NCBI GenBank assembly: GCA_030267565.1
Contig: BRXU01000014.1
Coordinates: forward strand, 1,710,001 to 1,774,000
Direction: 5' to 3'
Source: Pleodorina starrii
Taxonomy: Eukaryota; Chlorophyta; Chlorophyceae; Chlamydomonadales; Volvocaceae
DNA length: 64,000 bases
Every line of letters starts with the position of its first letter. Within the stretch, counting starts at the first letter, position 1. Shown here one piece after another: positions 22,640 to 35,459 of this stretch. The notes below the pieces were generated by a model. The model had not been told where the DNA came from, ran no database searches, and saw nothing but the letters and a program-made list of their open reading frames with translations. Both the position numbers and the translations under genes were made by a program.

Positions 22640-25600
22640 CATGGTGTGGTGTGGTGTGGTGTGGTCGGGGGTGGTGTGGTCGGCGGTGGTGTGGTCGGCG
22701 GTGGGTTGGGAGGGACTCTCCCCCTGTTGGCATTGACGAGGCGGTGGCCCGGCTGGGGCTGGGGCTGGGGCGCGTGGGGCTGCGTGGGCTGGGGAGGCTG
22801 GCTGGGGCGGCGGGGCTGCTGCGGCCTGATGCGCGTTCTGTGGACGCACCTTGCTGACGGATGGACGGATTGACCGATTGAACGAACGAACGAGGTACCT
22901 CGAGGTCATTGCACCCGGGCGCGCAGGTGTCCGGCAGGTTGGCGGTTGGGAGGCGGCGGCGGGCTCCATTTCACGTGTGGGGCTCATTTCATCGGTGTTG
23001 GGAGGGGAGGCGCGGGCGGGGCGGGGCTGCGAGGGTGTGGGGCCGCTGGGGTGGCGGGTTTCGTGGGGAGGCGACCGAGAACTGCATGGGTGTGGGGCCA
23101 GTGGGTGATGCGTGGGAGGTGCGTGGGATCGTCCCTCACCTCGCCGCGCTCTGCGTCGGAGTGTCTGGCGGGACGGGGGGCCCAGGCATTGCTGACAAAG
23201 GACTGCCTGCGCGCGCGCGGGTCAGCGTGAGTGTCTGTGCGCGTGTGTGTCTGTGTGTGCTTAATACCATGATACTGACGGGGTGGGTGTGGGGTCCCTT
23301 ACATGCCCTGCCTAGCTCGAAGCTGCTTGCGCGGAGGCCCTTCCCTCCCTTCCGCTGTGCTCGGCTCGGCGGCGGGCTAGCACTGGTGTCTGTCTGTCTG
23401 TCTATCTATCTGTCGCTTCACGCTAGCTAGCTGAGGTGGCGGCGGCGCCCGGCGGTGGAGTCGTGGCTGGTGGGTAGTACCCTGGTGGGTAGAGATGTGG
23501 AGATTGCCCGCATCTCATGGGTCATGTCATGGCATGTCATGTCATGGCATGTTGGCCCCTGATGGTGGGCCCCGCTAGCTAAGGGTGGTGATGTTGCAAT
23601 GGGTGCTATTGCTGCTGCTGCTGCCGTGCTATTAGCTTATTACGCACGTACGGACGTACGGACATGTACGATGATGCGCTCGAAGGCCTGCTGGCGGGGC
23701 CGCTTATGCCGGTGCGGCGCGGCGCATGTGGTGGGATGTGATGGGATGGGATGGCTATTGGACGACTCGGGGTGGTGAGCCACCACCGTGGGGGCGGCAG
23801 CGGTTGCGGTGGGTGGCGAGTGGGTGGTTGCTAGTTTCATGGCTTTGGGCCGCGGCTTGTGCGGCCAGGTACCGCGCCGCAACGAACGTTCGTGCCCCGC
23901 GTCTTCGCGCCTTCGGGGGCCTTTAGTGGGTTTTTGATGTGGGACCTTGAACCTCGCGCTGGGGTGGTGCGGCTGTGGCGCCCGCTGCCCGCTCTCCCCC
24001 TCTCTCTCCCTCTGCGCTGTCGTCGTTGGCTAGGCCCCGCAAGCCTGGGGGGCCTGGGGCCCGGGTGGGCGGGCGGTGCGCCTGCCCCCGGGCCGCCGCT
24101 AAATACGCTCTAATCCGCCAATTGAGCGGCGCTTGCTCCCTCCGAGGCGAGCTGGCCAGCTGGGTACCGCCCCCCGCCCCCCCCCTCCTGTCCTGTCCTG
24201 ACGTATCCGACTGCGGGTGTCACACCTTAACTACACATATGGGGTGGTGGTCACTTTCTGGTGAAGATGCGAGCATGTGGGGGTCGTTGCTTTCTGGTGC
24301 AGAACTGCGGACGGGGGCCTTCGACGCGGCCTCCCCTGTCGCCGCTGTCCTGCCGGCCGGGCCGAAGACTCGTCGTGGCTTAGCGGTTGCTGCACTGCTG
24401 GATTGACGCGCGGCTCGGGGTTCTGGCGCCGCCGTCTGTGGGTGAGGGAGGTGTTGGTCGCTGACCCGGGACTGATCGCCGTCGCTATCGTGGCGTTTCA
24501 GAGTGCTGAACTGTTGCCTTTTTCTGGGGGTGAGGAGAGCATTGGGGCCTGCACCGCTGGAAGCCACCTGCCACCCTTTGGTCAATTGTGTGGACCGAGG
24601 GGTGGGGCTCAGGGGCCTTCCGTCCGTACCTGACCTGATCTGTACTGCACTGTACCCGGCGGTTACTGCTCGATCATGTCGATTGCAAGCCCAGGCGATG
24701 GGCCCCCTGGTTCTTCAGACGTTGTTTCTTGCGGGGCTCGACGGCTGAGGGCTGAGCTGGAGCCACGGAGGTGATGGAGCTCCCCTGATGTACTGGACAC
24801 ACAACCTGCAATGCCACCTGTCACCTGTTACCTGTCGGGCGGGTGACCCCCTGACCTCATCGAGCACGTGTATGTGTGTGAAGCTGTGCACATATACTGT
24901 AGAGAGCGCCGGGGCGTAGTGCTGCACGGCCGCAGCTGCAGCTCTCGTGGCAGTGGCCAAACGCATCCGGCACTCAGGCACAGGCTCTCAGGCACTGGCG
25001 ACGCGCAGACGCGGACCCACATCCGCGGCGGCAACGCTCCTGTGTCGCTCCCCGTGGCCGTAACGCGCTGCACTCGAAAGTGCATGGACACCAGTGCCTC
25101 TGTGGCTGTCCAATTCTCCATGGTCCGGGCGGGGTGGTAAGCGGGCAGGAGAAAACCAGAGAAGACAGCCCCGGAGATGTTCAAAAGACCGGAGGCAGGC
25201 AGACTTGAATCAAGGAGCAGACTGAACAAATCAGCAGATATATATTTACGCCCAATTTACTGGCGCTCTGAAAGCGTGTAGAACCTGCGGTAGAATATGG
25301 ACCAACAGCGGAGGCACGGCGGAGGTATCCGCCCTGGCTCACAGGGTCTTGCTTCCACGGAGGCCCTCCGTTCTTCGCCGTCGCTTTCGTTCATTGGTGT
25401 AAAATCGTTAGATAGAAAGACAAATATTTCGAAACGGTGCAAAGGTAGTCAAGATGCCGAGCGATGCAATTAACCATCAGCTGACAAGCCCTGACAAACG
25501 CTTGACTCAAGCCCCAACAAATGAGCATGTGCGCTAGTGAGAAGTACTCGATTATGCCACTCCCAGTGATGTCATCTGCCGATGTTATCACTCGCAGCAA

Positions 25601-28178
25601 GCGATAGTGCATTAACCAACCCTTCGTAGCATCGAAGTACGTATGGCGCCTTATGGCGTTTGTCACGGCATAGAGTTAGCCTGTTTCACAGTGCACGGCA
25701 CGGCCATCTTGTGTATGTCCGAGCCTGCACCCGATGGCCGAGGTGAGTAAGCCCTGCAGCCATGCAGAGCACCGCGCCCCCGGCCCCGCTCCAGCTATGG
25801 TGCACATCCCCGCGCAGTCCCGCCCCATCATGCGTATGTGCACCCCATATACGAAACCGGCTCTCAGACGTGGCCACTTTACACTGCAGTCAATTCGATT
25901 CCATGCCCGATCCTGATCCCGAGCCAGCTGCCGAGGTGACGGGCCTCGCCTCATCAGGCCTCAACACGCCTCGACAGGCCTCAACCTCCTAGCTGGCACT
26001 GTTGAGGAGGGTTGGCTTCGAAGAAAAGCAAACCTGGCAACCCTCAGCTGCTCCTGCCCCGAGTGCCGGATGATCCTGCCTGACTGAACCGCGAAGTTCT
26101 TGCGGAGCTGTACATGCAGCACGTGTCAGACTGTGAATTTGTTTGTTGTGTACACGGCCTTGTTGCTGATCAACTCACGCGGCAAATAATAGAGTGCATT
26201 ATTGCGTACTGGAGGCTGGCGGCGCTCAACCTGTGAGCGACAGCGGGCTCCTTCCCGGCGGCTGCTGCGATTACACCTTTTGGCAGTGACGGCGGGGCGC
26301 GTCGCGTCCTCGGTTTTAGGGGGTGCGAGGAATCGAGCGCTAGGGATTCGGGAGCCGGGACCGGTTTTTCTCGCATTTATCTGTGTTTCTGCATTTTTAC
26401 ATCGCAATTTGCGGCACTGGCGGACCGTATGGCGCATACCAGATACCTGCGTCCTGAGCGATACGCAGGACACGCTGGGACATTGTGAACTGGCTTTCTC
26501 ACGGACAAAAGCTCTTATGCAGTGTGCAAGTCGCCTGAACAAGGTCACTCACGTGGCATTAATTAGATCTGGTCAGGTTTCAGGTCCAGCGGAAGTCCCA
26601 ACAGGTCCGGACCGACACGGACCGAGCAACGAACGGACGGCTTGCGGCATAGCGTACCGGACTTCAAAGCTGGTTAGTGCTAGTGCTAGTTAGTGGGCTT
26701 GACAAGGTAAATTGCAGCAGGTCAAATCGGGAGATCAAGAGCCCATGGCCCTGATGCTCCTTGGTCCTTGCTTCGCAGAGTCCGCAGCCGTTTCGCAGCA
26801 TACCGCACACAGCAGGTCGCTACATGGGAAACGCAAACGCAGACGCATTTTATTTTCATCATACTTACATTTGTAGTCCTGCGAATTTCGCACGAGGCGT
26901 CACTGCCGGCGACGGCAACGGTCAATGTCGCGGGTATCGGCAAAGCTGGGCGCTCGACCTCGAAGAGGCTCGAGAGGTGACAGATCTTCGAGGAATTCTG
27001 AATCTTATATTAACTGCCGCGGGCACCATCCAATGGCCGTGGTGTGTGCAGTTCGCGATCGTGCGTTTCTCGCTTTTCGCGTACGGTACCTGTGCAACCG
27101 ACGACGGTGTACTGGGCTGCGATTTTTAACGCTGGGATCTATACTGCAAGCATCCCTCGATATATACTTGCCTAAAGCCTTGCATTGAGACACTAAGCAT
27201 TACCCAAGTACCAGGAACCTAGTTTGACATGCGAGCGTTTGCTTACAAAGTCGACTTGGAAAGGCAGTATACATATTGAAAAGCTCACCTCTACCATTGA
27301 ACGGAATTGTCGATTCTAGCAATCTTGTTCGGGCTCTGCGCAAGCACTTTCCTCAGCAGTGGTTGACCAGCGCCTTGGCAAAATGCAAGCGCTCATCAAT
27401 CCTGGAAGTCGCGGATGCTTACGCAACATGAATATGACGTACCGGTGAGCGGACTGGGATGGGGCTGCCGGAGGCCGACTCGTAGCTCCCAACCAAGCCG
27501 ATTGGCGCCTGGAGCAGAATGCAAACCTTGAGTTATGGGCACGTCACTTTAATCAAGAGTGTGGCTAGTGGCACGCATGAAATCATCTATGGATTTCATG
27601 CCTGACAAGTCTGCAGCCGTTGGCCTACATGATGTTGCCTCTTGCGGTCGATGCCAGCATCGCACGTGCGCATGAGCCGTTAATGTACAGGTAAAGGCAA
27701 CATTATTGAGGCATCGCTGCTTACGAGCGCATCAAAACGCGTGCTTTGTGTCGCTTGAATTGCGTAGGCCAGCCTCCAATTTCGCCGGCAGATGGCTAGT
27801 GTATGGCCAGCGATGCTGGAACTCCCATGGAAAGCTCATCAAAGCGTCCTGTGACCCGAAGTCTGAGCTTGGCGGATGTGCGCATCGCCGCGCAAGGAGT
27901 CCCGCTACCACAATCGAACCCCAGCTGTCCTCAAACTCGTCGTCGTCTGCGCCGCCATGCCTGGTAAGTTCCGCTGCAGGGGACGCCCGTATCACTGACC
28001 ACTTCCCGCCCAAACATTACCACGTCTATCATAGCCTGGCCCCTTGGCCTCCGCCCGGAATCCACGTTGCCCAAAAATTCCGACAGGGTGCAACCGACAT
28101 GCGTTACGTCTCCGAACTCCTCCGCTTCTCCGAAACACGCCCCACCCTCTGCCTCTTCTTCACCCTTATCGTTCTCAG
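22640..28178. other. Intergenic region before the first OPR gene
   Basis: No gene is recognised in this 5.5 kb. Several open frames of 60-160 codons occur on both strands, but none shows family motifs or splice-phase continuity. GT-rich repeats fill 22636-22705 and ATGTC/CATG repeats lie near 23520-23555. The stretch 25.1-27.7 kb is less GC-rich than its surroundings. Two possible donors, AG|GTAAAG near 27690 and TG|GTAAGT at 27964, could end N-terminal exons of the OPR gene, but I could not confirm a frame. Confidence 0.4.
27575..27601. repeat. Perfect hairpin, 10-bp stem
   Basis: GCATGAAATC and its exact reverse complement flank a 7-base loop. It lies about 580 bases upstream of the first placed OPR exon. 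Function unknown. Confidence 0.7.
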
Positions 28179-30700
28179 CACACGGACTGCGGCGCCTCGC
28201 CGTCAAGCCGGGAGATCCAGGAGATCCTTCCCCACCTGACGCCCAAGCAGCTAGCGGAGGCGGTGTGGTACTTTGCTCAGCACGACACCAAGCCCAGCAC
28301 AGACCTGATGGACGCAATTGCAGACAGCATACACGGCAAGCTGGCGCAGTGCAGGTGTGTGTGGCGGCGCGGCGGCTCCCGCGGCTTCGCGGGCGCATCT
28401 GCGGCTCAGGCTTCCTGCCTAGACGTGGTGGCGCGGCGGTGACGCCGTGATGGCGGCCTCCAGTGCCATCCGCCGCCACCGCAGAGCACAGCAGCCCAGA
28501 GCTCTGCCCTACTTACTGAACTATTCAGGACGCTCCTGAATCGGGGGGGTTGCGGTGCAAACGCGCGGCGCCGACGATGGATGGATGGGTGCTGGCCGCG
28601 TACCGTATCTGTTTGGCGCTTCCATTCTCTGTGACATTGTACCGTAGGCCCTCGCGACTTTGACCTGCACGGCTTGCTACATCAACCTAATATCAGCCCA
28701 GCGCAGGACCGCCACGTTCATTGTTCTTCAGCGCTGTGTCCCGACTTGAAAGTTGAAACCCCAACACCCCAATACACACCGGCCTCGCAGTGGCCAGGAC
28801 CTCAGCAACACGCTGTGGGCATTCGCCACCCTCAAGTATCAACCCACGGAGCAGTGGTGGCGGGACTTCGAACTCCAGGTAAGCAAACTTTGAGCCTTTG
28901 AGCCTCTGAGCCTTTTTGAGAGGCTGGCCTCTCCATCGGGGGCCGCGAAGAGCATGGGGCCGGTCGCTTCGCTCCAGGTCCTCCTTCCCACCCTCCCACA
29001 CTGTCGTGTGTCGTATCCAAGCGCCCCTCTCGTTACCCCGTCCCCCATCTGCCTTCTGAACCGCCCATCTGTCCTCCAACACGCGGCTCAGGTCTTCGGC
29101 GCCCTCACCGACCTGACGGACCGCCAGCTGGCCAACCTGCTGTGGGGCTTCGCAGTGCTGGAACGGCGACCCCCTCCGCCCCCGTCCCCGTCCCCGCAAC
29201 AACAACAAACCCCCTCTTCCTCCACGGGGCCCGCTGAGGCGGCTTCGACCGGTCCATCCGCGGGGTCGACTGCGGCGTTGGACTGGCTGTCGGAGCGGGA
29301 GGAGCGGCGCGGCAGCGGCTGGGTCCTAGACCCGCTGTTGGCGCACAGTTGCGCGGGCGGCTTCCAGGGTTACTCGGCCAGCAGCCTGCACCTGCTGGTG
29401 TGGTCGCTGGGGAAGCTGCACCACCTGCCGCCTGCAGCGTGGATGGAGGCGTTCCTGCCGGCAGCAGAGGCGCAATTTTTCCGCTTCACGCCGACGGAAT
29501 TGGCCAACATCCTTTGGGCGCTAGCCAAGCTGGGTGAGAGCGCTGCGGGCCGCATTCGGGGGGCCCCGTTGTTGCTTTCGCCCAGATGAAGCGCCCAGAT
29601 GGGGCAGCGTGGCTCGGCCGGAGCCGGGGCCCGGGGTTGCCCATACAGTGGGTGCAGACTCGAGGGGTTTCCTTCGCCGGCCCGCGCTGCGTCAGCTGGT
29701 ACGCTCCGCCCTTTTCGCCCTCGCCACCGCTCTATCCCTCGCCTTCCCGCTCCCATATACCCACCCCTGCCCCTGCCTCAGGCGCCACGCTCCCCTCCGA
29801 TTGGCTGGACAAGTTGCTGCTGGTTGCGCAGTGGCGCTTCCCGTCCTTCCCGGCCCGCCTGCTCAGCATCGTGGCCTGGAGCACCGCCACCCTCAACCAC
29901 CGGCCGCAGCTGGAGTGGCTCATGTGCTTTGAGGAACAGGTGCGGTGTGGGGTTGAGCTGGATCTCTCACGTGCCTGATTGCTCCGGCCGGGGCTGTCGG
30001 TCGACGTCGTACCTGTGTGTAGGGAGCTACGGCCTCCTCCTGCGTGCGTCTGTTGCGGTGCGATAACTGTCTGCATCGCGAGCGGGAACGCAGTTGCCTG
30101 TCAGCCAGGGCCTCAGCGTATAATGGTCTTCAACGGCGCTTTCGGTGCTGGAGGCCCTCCCATGCGGCGTGTATGCGGTCAGTCAAGAGGTCGACACGAC
30201 CTGATGGGCGCCCAGCGCCTTTGCGGCGGCGCCTTGTCTCTTCCCGCACGGCAAGGAAGAGAAAAACAGGCACGATACCCTTCGTTTTTGACTCGCCGCC
30301 TCTCCGCCTCTGTTTCACCTCTGCTGCTGCCTTCCCTTCCCCGGCCCGTGCCCGTGCCCTCCCGCCCTCCTCGCCGCAGGTCCGTGCCAAATTCCTGGAT
30401 TTCACTGGTCACGAGCTGGCCTGCGTGGCCTGGTCGCTTCGGTGCTTCGGCTTCTCGACCCGCCACAACGCCGTGTTCTACATGTTGCAGAAGCAGCAGA
30501 GCTTCCTGGCGGCCGATTTCGAGATCCTGTCCAACCCCAAGCTGCTGCGACAGGTGCTCGGCTGGAAGGCGGCGGCGCGGAGCGAGGAGGAGGCGGAGGC
30601 AGCGGAGGGAAGCGACGGGGAGGCAGCGGGCGAGGGCGAGAGCGGCGGCGCCAACGGCAGGCGCATTTTCGGCGGTGAGGATGTGAACCGCGCATCTTGA
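28179..30700 (+). CDS. OPR (octotricopeptide repeat) protein, copy A; N-terminus unresolved
   Basis: Likely organelle-targeted RNA-binding protein. Exons: 28179-28354, 28791-28878, 29092-29533, 29782-29939, 30380-30700 (TGA), giving 394 residues with closed phases. The sequence is a series of 38-42-residue helical repeats with the OPR pattern: QLAEAVWYFAQH, DLSNTLWAFATL, QLANLLWGFAVL, SLHLLVWSLGKL, LPPAAWMEAF, ELANILWALAKL, LLSIVAWSTATL and ELACVAWSLRCF. The LPPAAW block matches the PPPEW-type motif that names the family. In algae these proteins act on single chloroplast or mitochondrial transcripts. An acidic, low-complexity tail (SEEEAEAAEGSDGE) ends the protein. The first placed exon begins in phase 0 after an acceptor, so at least one upstream exon with the start and presumably a transit peptide is missing here. 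Copy B lies at 44650-42412 on the other strand. Confidence 0.85.
29033..30597 (+). repeat. Arm A of a near-identical 1.6 kb inverted repeat
   Basis: From TTACCCCGTCCCCC in intron 2 to just inside the acidic tail of exon 5, this arm matches 44057-42461 on the other strand. Exons 3-5 match almost base for base; introns 3 and 4 match with indels. Outside these limits similarity falls sharply. Confidence 0.85.
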
Positions 30701-33700
30701 GGGGCCTGGAGGGGCGGGATGGCTTTGTCCACTGCTGTCGGTTCCGCTGCAGTCTGGGTTTCAGGGTTTTGGTGGGTGGGTTGCGGTGCGCGGGGAAGTC
30801 GAGCAACCATCTTGGATCCCATCTATCCCCATCGGTCGATGGCGGTGGCAATGCGGTCGGGCAATGGCGGAGCCGCTGTCGCCGGTGCGACCGTAGTAAG
30901 GCCGGCATCCCAACTCGAGGTTCGTCGGGAGGGCGCCCAGGCGTGTTGGCAAGCGTGTAGTTGCGGTTCGTTGCGGGGTCGGGGTTGGGCATTTTACGAA
31001 GCTGCTGCAGTGGTGCCGGCTGGCAGGCAGCGTTGCGTGATGATGATGAAGCTGAAGCTGATGCTGATGATAATGTTGATTATGATGATGAATATGAGGA
31101 CTGTATCTGGGGGTGTTGTGCTGAGTGTGCTGGGGGCATTGGGGGCGGAGTGACGTTTGGGGTTTGGAGTGTCCGTTTGGAGCGGGCGGTTCGCTTTTGG
31201 CGGGAGGACAGCGGCTCTAGTTGCACGCAGGAGCGGCGGCGAGCCGCCGGCCTTGGATTGCTGGCCTGTCCGTCTTCTTCTGCTTGCGGGCGGGCGGGCA
31301 GGCAGGCACGCAGGCAGGCAAGGGTCACCGGGGCTGCCTGGGAATTCGACAGACGTTAACGGTCGGGCCTCTGACCCGACCCAGTGTCAAAGGTTTGGGT
31401 CGGGGTGACGAGTGAATTGTTTTTTTTGTCGTTGCGGCTTCTAATGGCAGGTAGGCCGGAGGGGAGACGACCGCCTTTGGGGGACGTTGGCGGTTGGGCG
31501 GCAGGGCAGCGCAGCGGCCAGGAGACGAGTTGGTTGGTTCGTTGGTTGGTTGCGGTGTTCGCGAAGTTTGTCGGTTGTCGGTTGGGGGTTGGAACGACGG
31601 CGGGAGACGCCTGCCGCTGTCACGCGGTTTGTGAGCGGTTCCCATTGCGCCGTCTACGTGAGGCTCCTGGTCGCATTCATGTTCTTCAGTGCTGTTATTT
31701 GCCGGGGACGTGGCATGGTAATCATTTCCGGTCGCTTCCGGGGGCGCGTCTTGATTGGTTCCCTGCCCCGTGTTTCAATAAGTCAACCAATAATGACAAG
31801 GGGAGAGGCATCGCCGTGGCCGGTGTGCATTGCATCGGCTACGAAAAAAGGGGCGCGTGTGGCATACACATTTAGTTAGTTACCGATATTGTATCATTGT
31901 GTTTTCGTGGGGCTTTTTATACCTTGGAGTCAGTTGTTATCTAAAACTGCTGCTTTTGCCGCTTCTCGGGGAGGCTTGCAGGGGGGAAGGGGTTTTCTGA
32001 GATTTGCATCCGCATTTGCTGCCGCCGCCGCTGTATATCTATCTGCTGGCGGCGGAGCGGGGAGGGCCCAGTAGCTAGTCTACACAGCGCAGGTTGCTTC
32101 TTCTCTGGGGCTTTTTTGGGAGCTGCTGAATGGTCGCATTCAAGAAGTCGTCGTTCTTTGTGGTCGTGTTTGCATTTTCGTTTTCGTTAACAGGAAGGAT
32201 TAGAGACCTTTGATACGGTAGATTCGGGGTGATCGCGCTGGCGCCTAAAAATTAAGCAGTGCAGGGCGGTTGTGGCCATGAAATCTTTTCGCTTGTGGAA
32301 TCGCATCGCACAACAACGCTGACTCGAGTAGTCGTACCCACCAGCTCGTTATGTCGATCGAGCGTGGCGACGCTCGGTTGGTTTTATTACGATACTTGTG
32401 GGAGTTGAGCACAGATATGTTTTCGTCGTAGCACTTGATCGAGGCATGGGCACATGCCCTTGGCTGGCAGGAATAAGGCAGGTTGCGGCTGCCTGGGCAT
32501 GGTTGACATTTCATGGGCGAGATGACCCATGGGTCATTGCCCGCCTTGAACCCGGCCTTTGGCACCGAATATGGGGAATGCGGGAGCTCTGTCGGCCTCG
32601 TGAAATTCGAGACAGATGGAAAGAAGGTGGCTGCGCCTGGGCCATGCCTCCCGGAGTGAGCCTCCCTCCCTCCCGACCCCCGTTGCCTTTCGTACCTGGG
32701 CGGAAGTGGGGGTGGGGGTGGTGCTGGGGGGTCCGCGGCCGTCGTCCTGCGTGTTGCATTTGCACGCTGAGGTGGCCAGATAGGTGGCTGTCTCCCCCTC
32801 CCACGGCACCAGCGCAGAAAGTTGTGGCAGTGTTGGTGCAGTTCCGCTTACTCCATCCCGCCTCGGGGGGAGTGTGCAGCAGCGGGTCCTGCGTCTCCTC
32901 CGAGAGCCCGGGTACTGGGCGAGGTCGTCGGCGTTTGGCCGCAGTCCGGCAGGTGCGGTAGCGCCGTTCCTGATTCTTGAACGGCGGCACCGCCGCCCAC
33001 CGATAAATGGCTGATGTCCCGGGTGGGTCCTTGATGCAGGTGTCTTTTGTGAACCCAACCACGCGCCGGGCACGTCGCCCTGGTGGCGTCTCGCTGGGTT
33101 GGCGTCCAGTCATTCCGCGCGCGTCGCAGGCGCCTTGGAACGTTGAGTGATGTGAACTTGTGATGATGTGAAGCGGTGAAGGGCCGACCGGCTGTTTGCA
33201 GCGCTTAGCTGCTTGCGAAGCGCGGTTCCTTTTGTGTGTACGCAGTTGGCAGATATATTATTAATACTTGTTCGAGAGTTTTGTTCGCTGGAGGATACCG
33301 GTAGTCGTAGCGGTTGCAGGGGGTTCCAGACCTCGCGAAGGCTCGTTCGTCCGGAGGGCCACAACCTGCGGAGGGGCTGAGGTTGCGGTGGTGGTTGGTG
33401 CTCAATGCGGGTGTGTGGGGCCCCCGCCCGCAGTCCCGGTCTCCCTGCTGCCCTTCTTCCTTGCACTTACAGGCCTGTGCCTGCCTTTGTACCAATCGAG
33501 GCGTCGCTGCGCATTCCATGTCCTCATTTCGGACACGCCCGCTCGGCGGTCCGGATGAGGAGGAGCGCACGCAGGGAGGAAGGCCTTGGGCCTTGGCGCC
33601 GGCCCCATGGCGGGGCAGCTAGGAGGGGCAGCGACGGCGGCGTACCGTGCTGTACCATAGCTACTGTGAACGTGCCGTCGTCGTACAGTATCTGATGATG

Positions 33701-34481
33701 GTGGTGGGTTGAAAGGTCGGGCAGCTGCCGTACAAATACGGTGCACGGCGAGGGTGCGGCGAGTGGGCGCACCAGAGGACGGCTGTTGTTGCTGCGGCGG
33801 CGGCGGCTGCCGCTTCGGCAGCGTCGAGGGTCGAATGCCGTTCAGTGCTGTTCGGGGCCGCTGGCGGATGTACCGATAGTTCAGAAATGGAGCCCGCAGA
33901 GCAGCGCAGCTGCGGGTGGGACGGGTGAGACGGCTGGGGCCGCAATAATCTTGAGAAGGGCTTGAGAAGGTTCGACGACGCCGCGGGTCCAGCTGCGAAC
34001 GGTGAAGTGCCGTAGACCAGATGGGGCGTAGAGCTGCGAGGCGCCTGATCCGTGTATTTACAATATTCGGAGTCACCTGTACCTGTTTTATAACTGCAGT
34101 TGCGCCTGCCACGATTTGGACGTGTAACGACGCGGCAGGGTGTACGACAGAAGCCGCTGCAGTTTCCCGACAGCTTGTACCTTTCCGTATTCCGTTGCCT
34201 ACGTAATGGCCAAGTCCTGCTCAGGTGCTGATGACATACCCAGCTGCGGGCGTCCAGCAGGACACAGGTTACCCCGGGCAGCCCCGATCCATTCCGGGAA
34301 AGTACAGCTGGAGGCCGCGCAGCAGCGGGCAGCTCATGTTCCTGGCCATCGCAAGTTCGCAACCTGCCCATGTTCCTGGCCATCGCAAGTTCGCAACCAA
34401 ACGAAGCCTGCGACCTCGGAACCGGCGTCAGCCCACCGCAGTGGTGTGGTGGTGGCGGTGGGCTACGGCCCGAGAACGAAG
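30701..34481. other. Region 3' of OPR copy A, G/T-rich on the + strand
   Basis: No gene is recognised. The + strand is rich in G and T, with GGTT/GGCA repeats near 31290-31320 and 31530-31600, which recalls algal 3' regions. A short frame at 32800-33010 (QQRVLRLLREPGYWA) could be a retroelement scrap, but I cannot place it. Exon-like open frames on the minus strand at 33.4-34.5 kb lack any motif. Confidence 0.4.
34335..34398. repeat. 34-bp direct repeat, two copies
   Basis: CATGTTCCTGGCCATCGCAA and what follows starts at 34335 and again at 34369. Confidence 0.8.
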
Positions 34482-35459
34482 TCCTCGTTAGAAAGCAAGG
34501 ATTACAAGGGGAACCGATGTTCATATCGGTTGCTAGCCGTACATGCTAGACGGACTGTTCATCCTACCCCAGGGGCACCCACGGAGGGGTGCCGAAAGCC
34601 AAGCCTCCAAGGCCCACCAGCTCCAAGCCCGCATATCACGCAGAGTGGGAAAAAGCAAAAAAGAGAGCCCCCGAAACACAGGGCCCGCAAGAGGGCCAGA
34701 CGCACGAAGAACGAAACCAGACAAACAAGCGAGCGTCCTCAGGACGCCTGCCACCGAGCCGACAGACCGGCACTAATCGCGCCGACAAACCAGAAACGTT
34801 AGAGCAGCCACACAGCAGAGCACCTCGCAACACCACGTTGCCGCCGCCGCCGCCCCGACGAAGACAAGCACATACACGGCAAGCAAGGACAAACCAAACA
34901 GAGGGCAGGACACAGGCGCCCGCGGAGCACTCCCGCCGAAACCGTCAGGGGGAACCGGGAGGGGAGACAGCCCTCGTTAGAATGCAAGGATTACAAGGGG
35001 AACCGATGTTCATATCGGTTGCTAGCCGTACATGCTAGACGGACTGTTCATCCTACCCCAGGGGCACCCACGGAGGGGTGCCGAAAGCCAAGCCTCCAAG
35101 GCCCACCAGCACCAAGCCCGCACATCACTCAGAATGGGAAAAAGCAAAAAAGAGAGCCCCCGAAACACAGGGCCCGCAAGAGGTCCAGACGCACGAAGAA
35201 CGAAACCAGACAAACAAGAGAGCGTCCTCAGGACGCCTGCCACCGAGTCGACAGACCGGCACTAATCGCGCCGACAAACCAGAAACGTGAGAGCAGCCAC
35301 ATAGCAGATCACCTCGCAACACCACGGTGCCGCCGCCGCCGCCCCGACGAAGACAAGCACACACACGGCAAGCAAGGACAAAGCAAACAGAGGGCAGGAC
35401 ACAGGCGCCCGCGGAACACTCCCGCCGAAACCGTCAGGGGGAGCCGGGAGGGGAGACAG
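34482..35459 (-). repeat. 489-bp tandem duplication in the 3' part of a LINE
   Basis: Two copies, 34482-34970 and 34971-35459, differ at only a few positions. Each contains two small hairpins: AACCGAT/ATCGGTT and CTAGC/GCTAG, at 34512-34549 in copy 1 and 35001-35038 in copy 2. The second copy overlaps the end of the LINE open frame. Confidence 0.92.

Noticed and set aside
32784..33014. Possible retroelement fragment QQRVLRLLREPGYWA
   Set aside because: No diagnostic motif and no extension in either direction.
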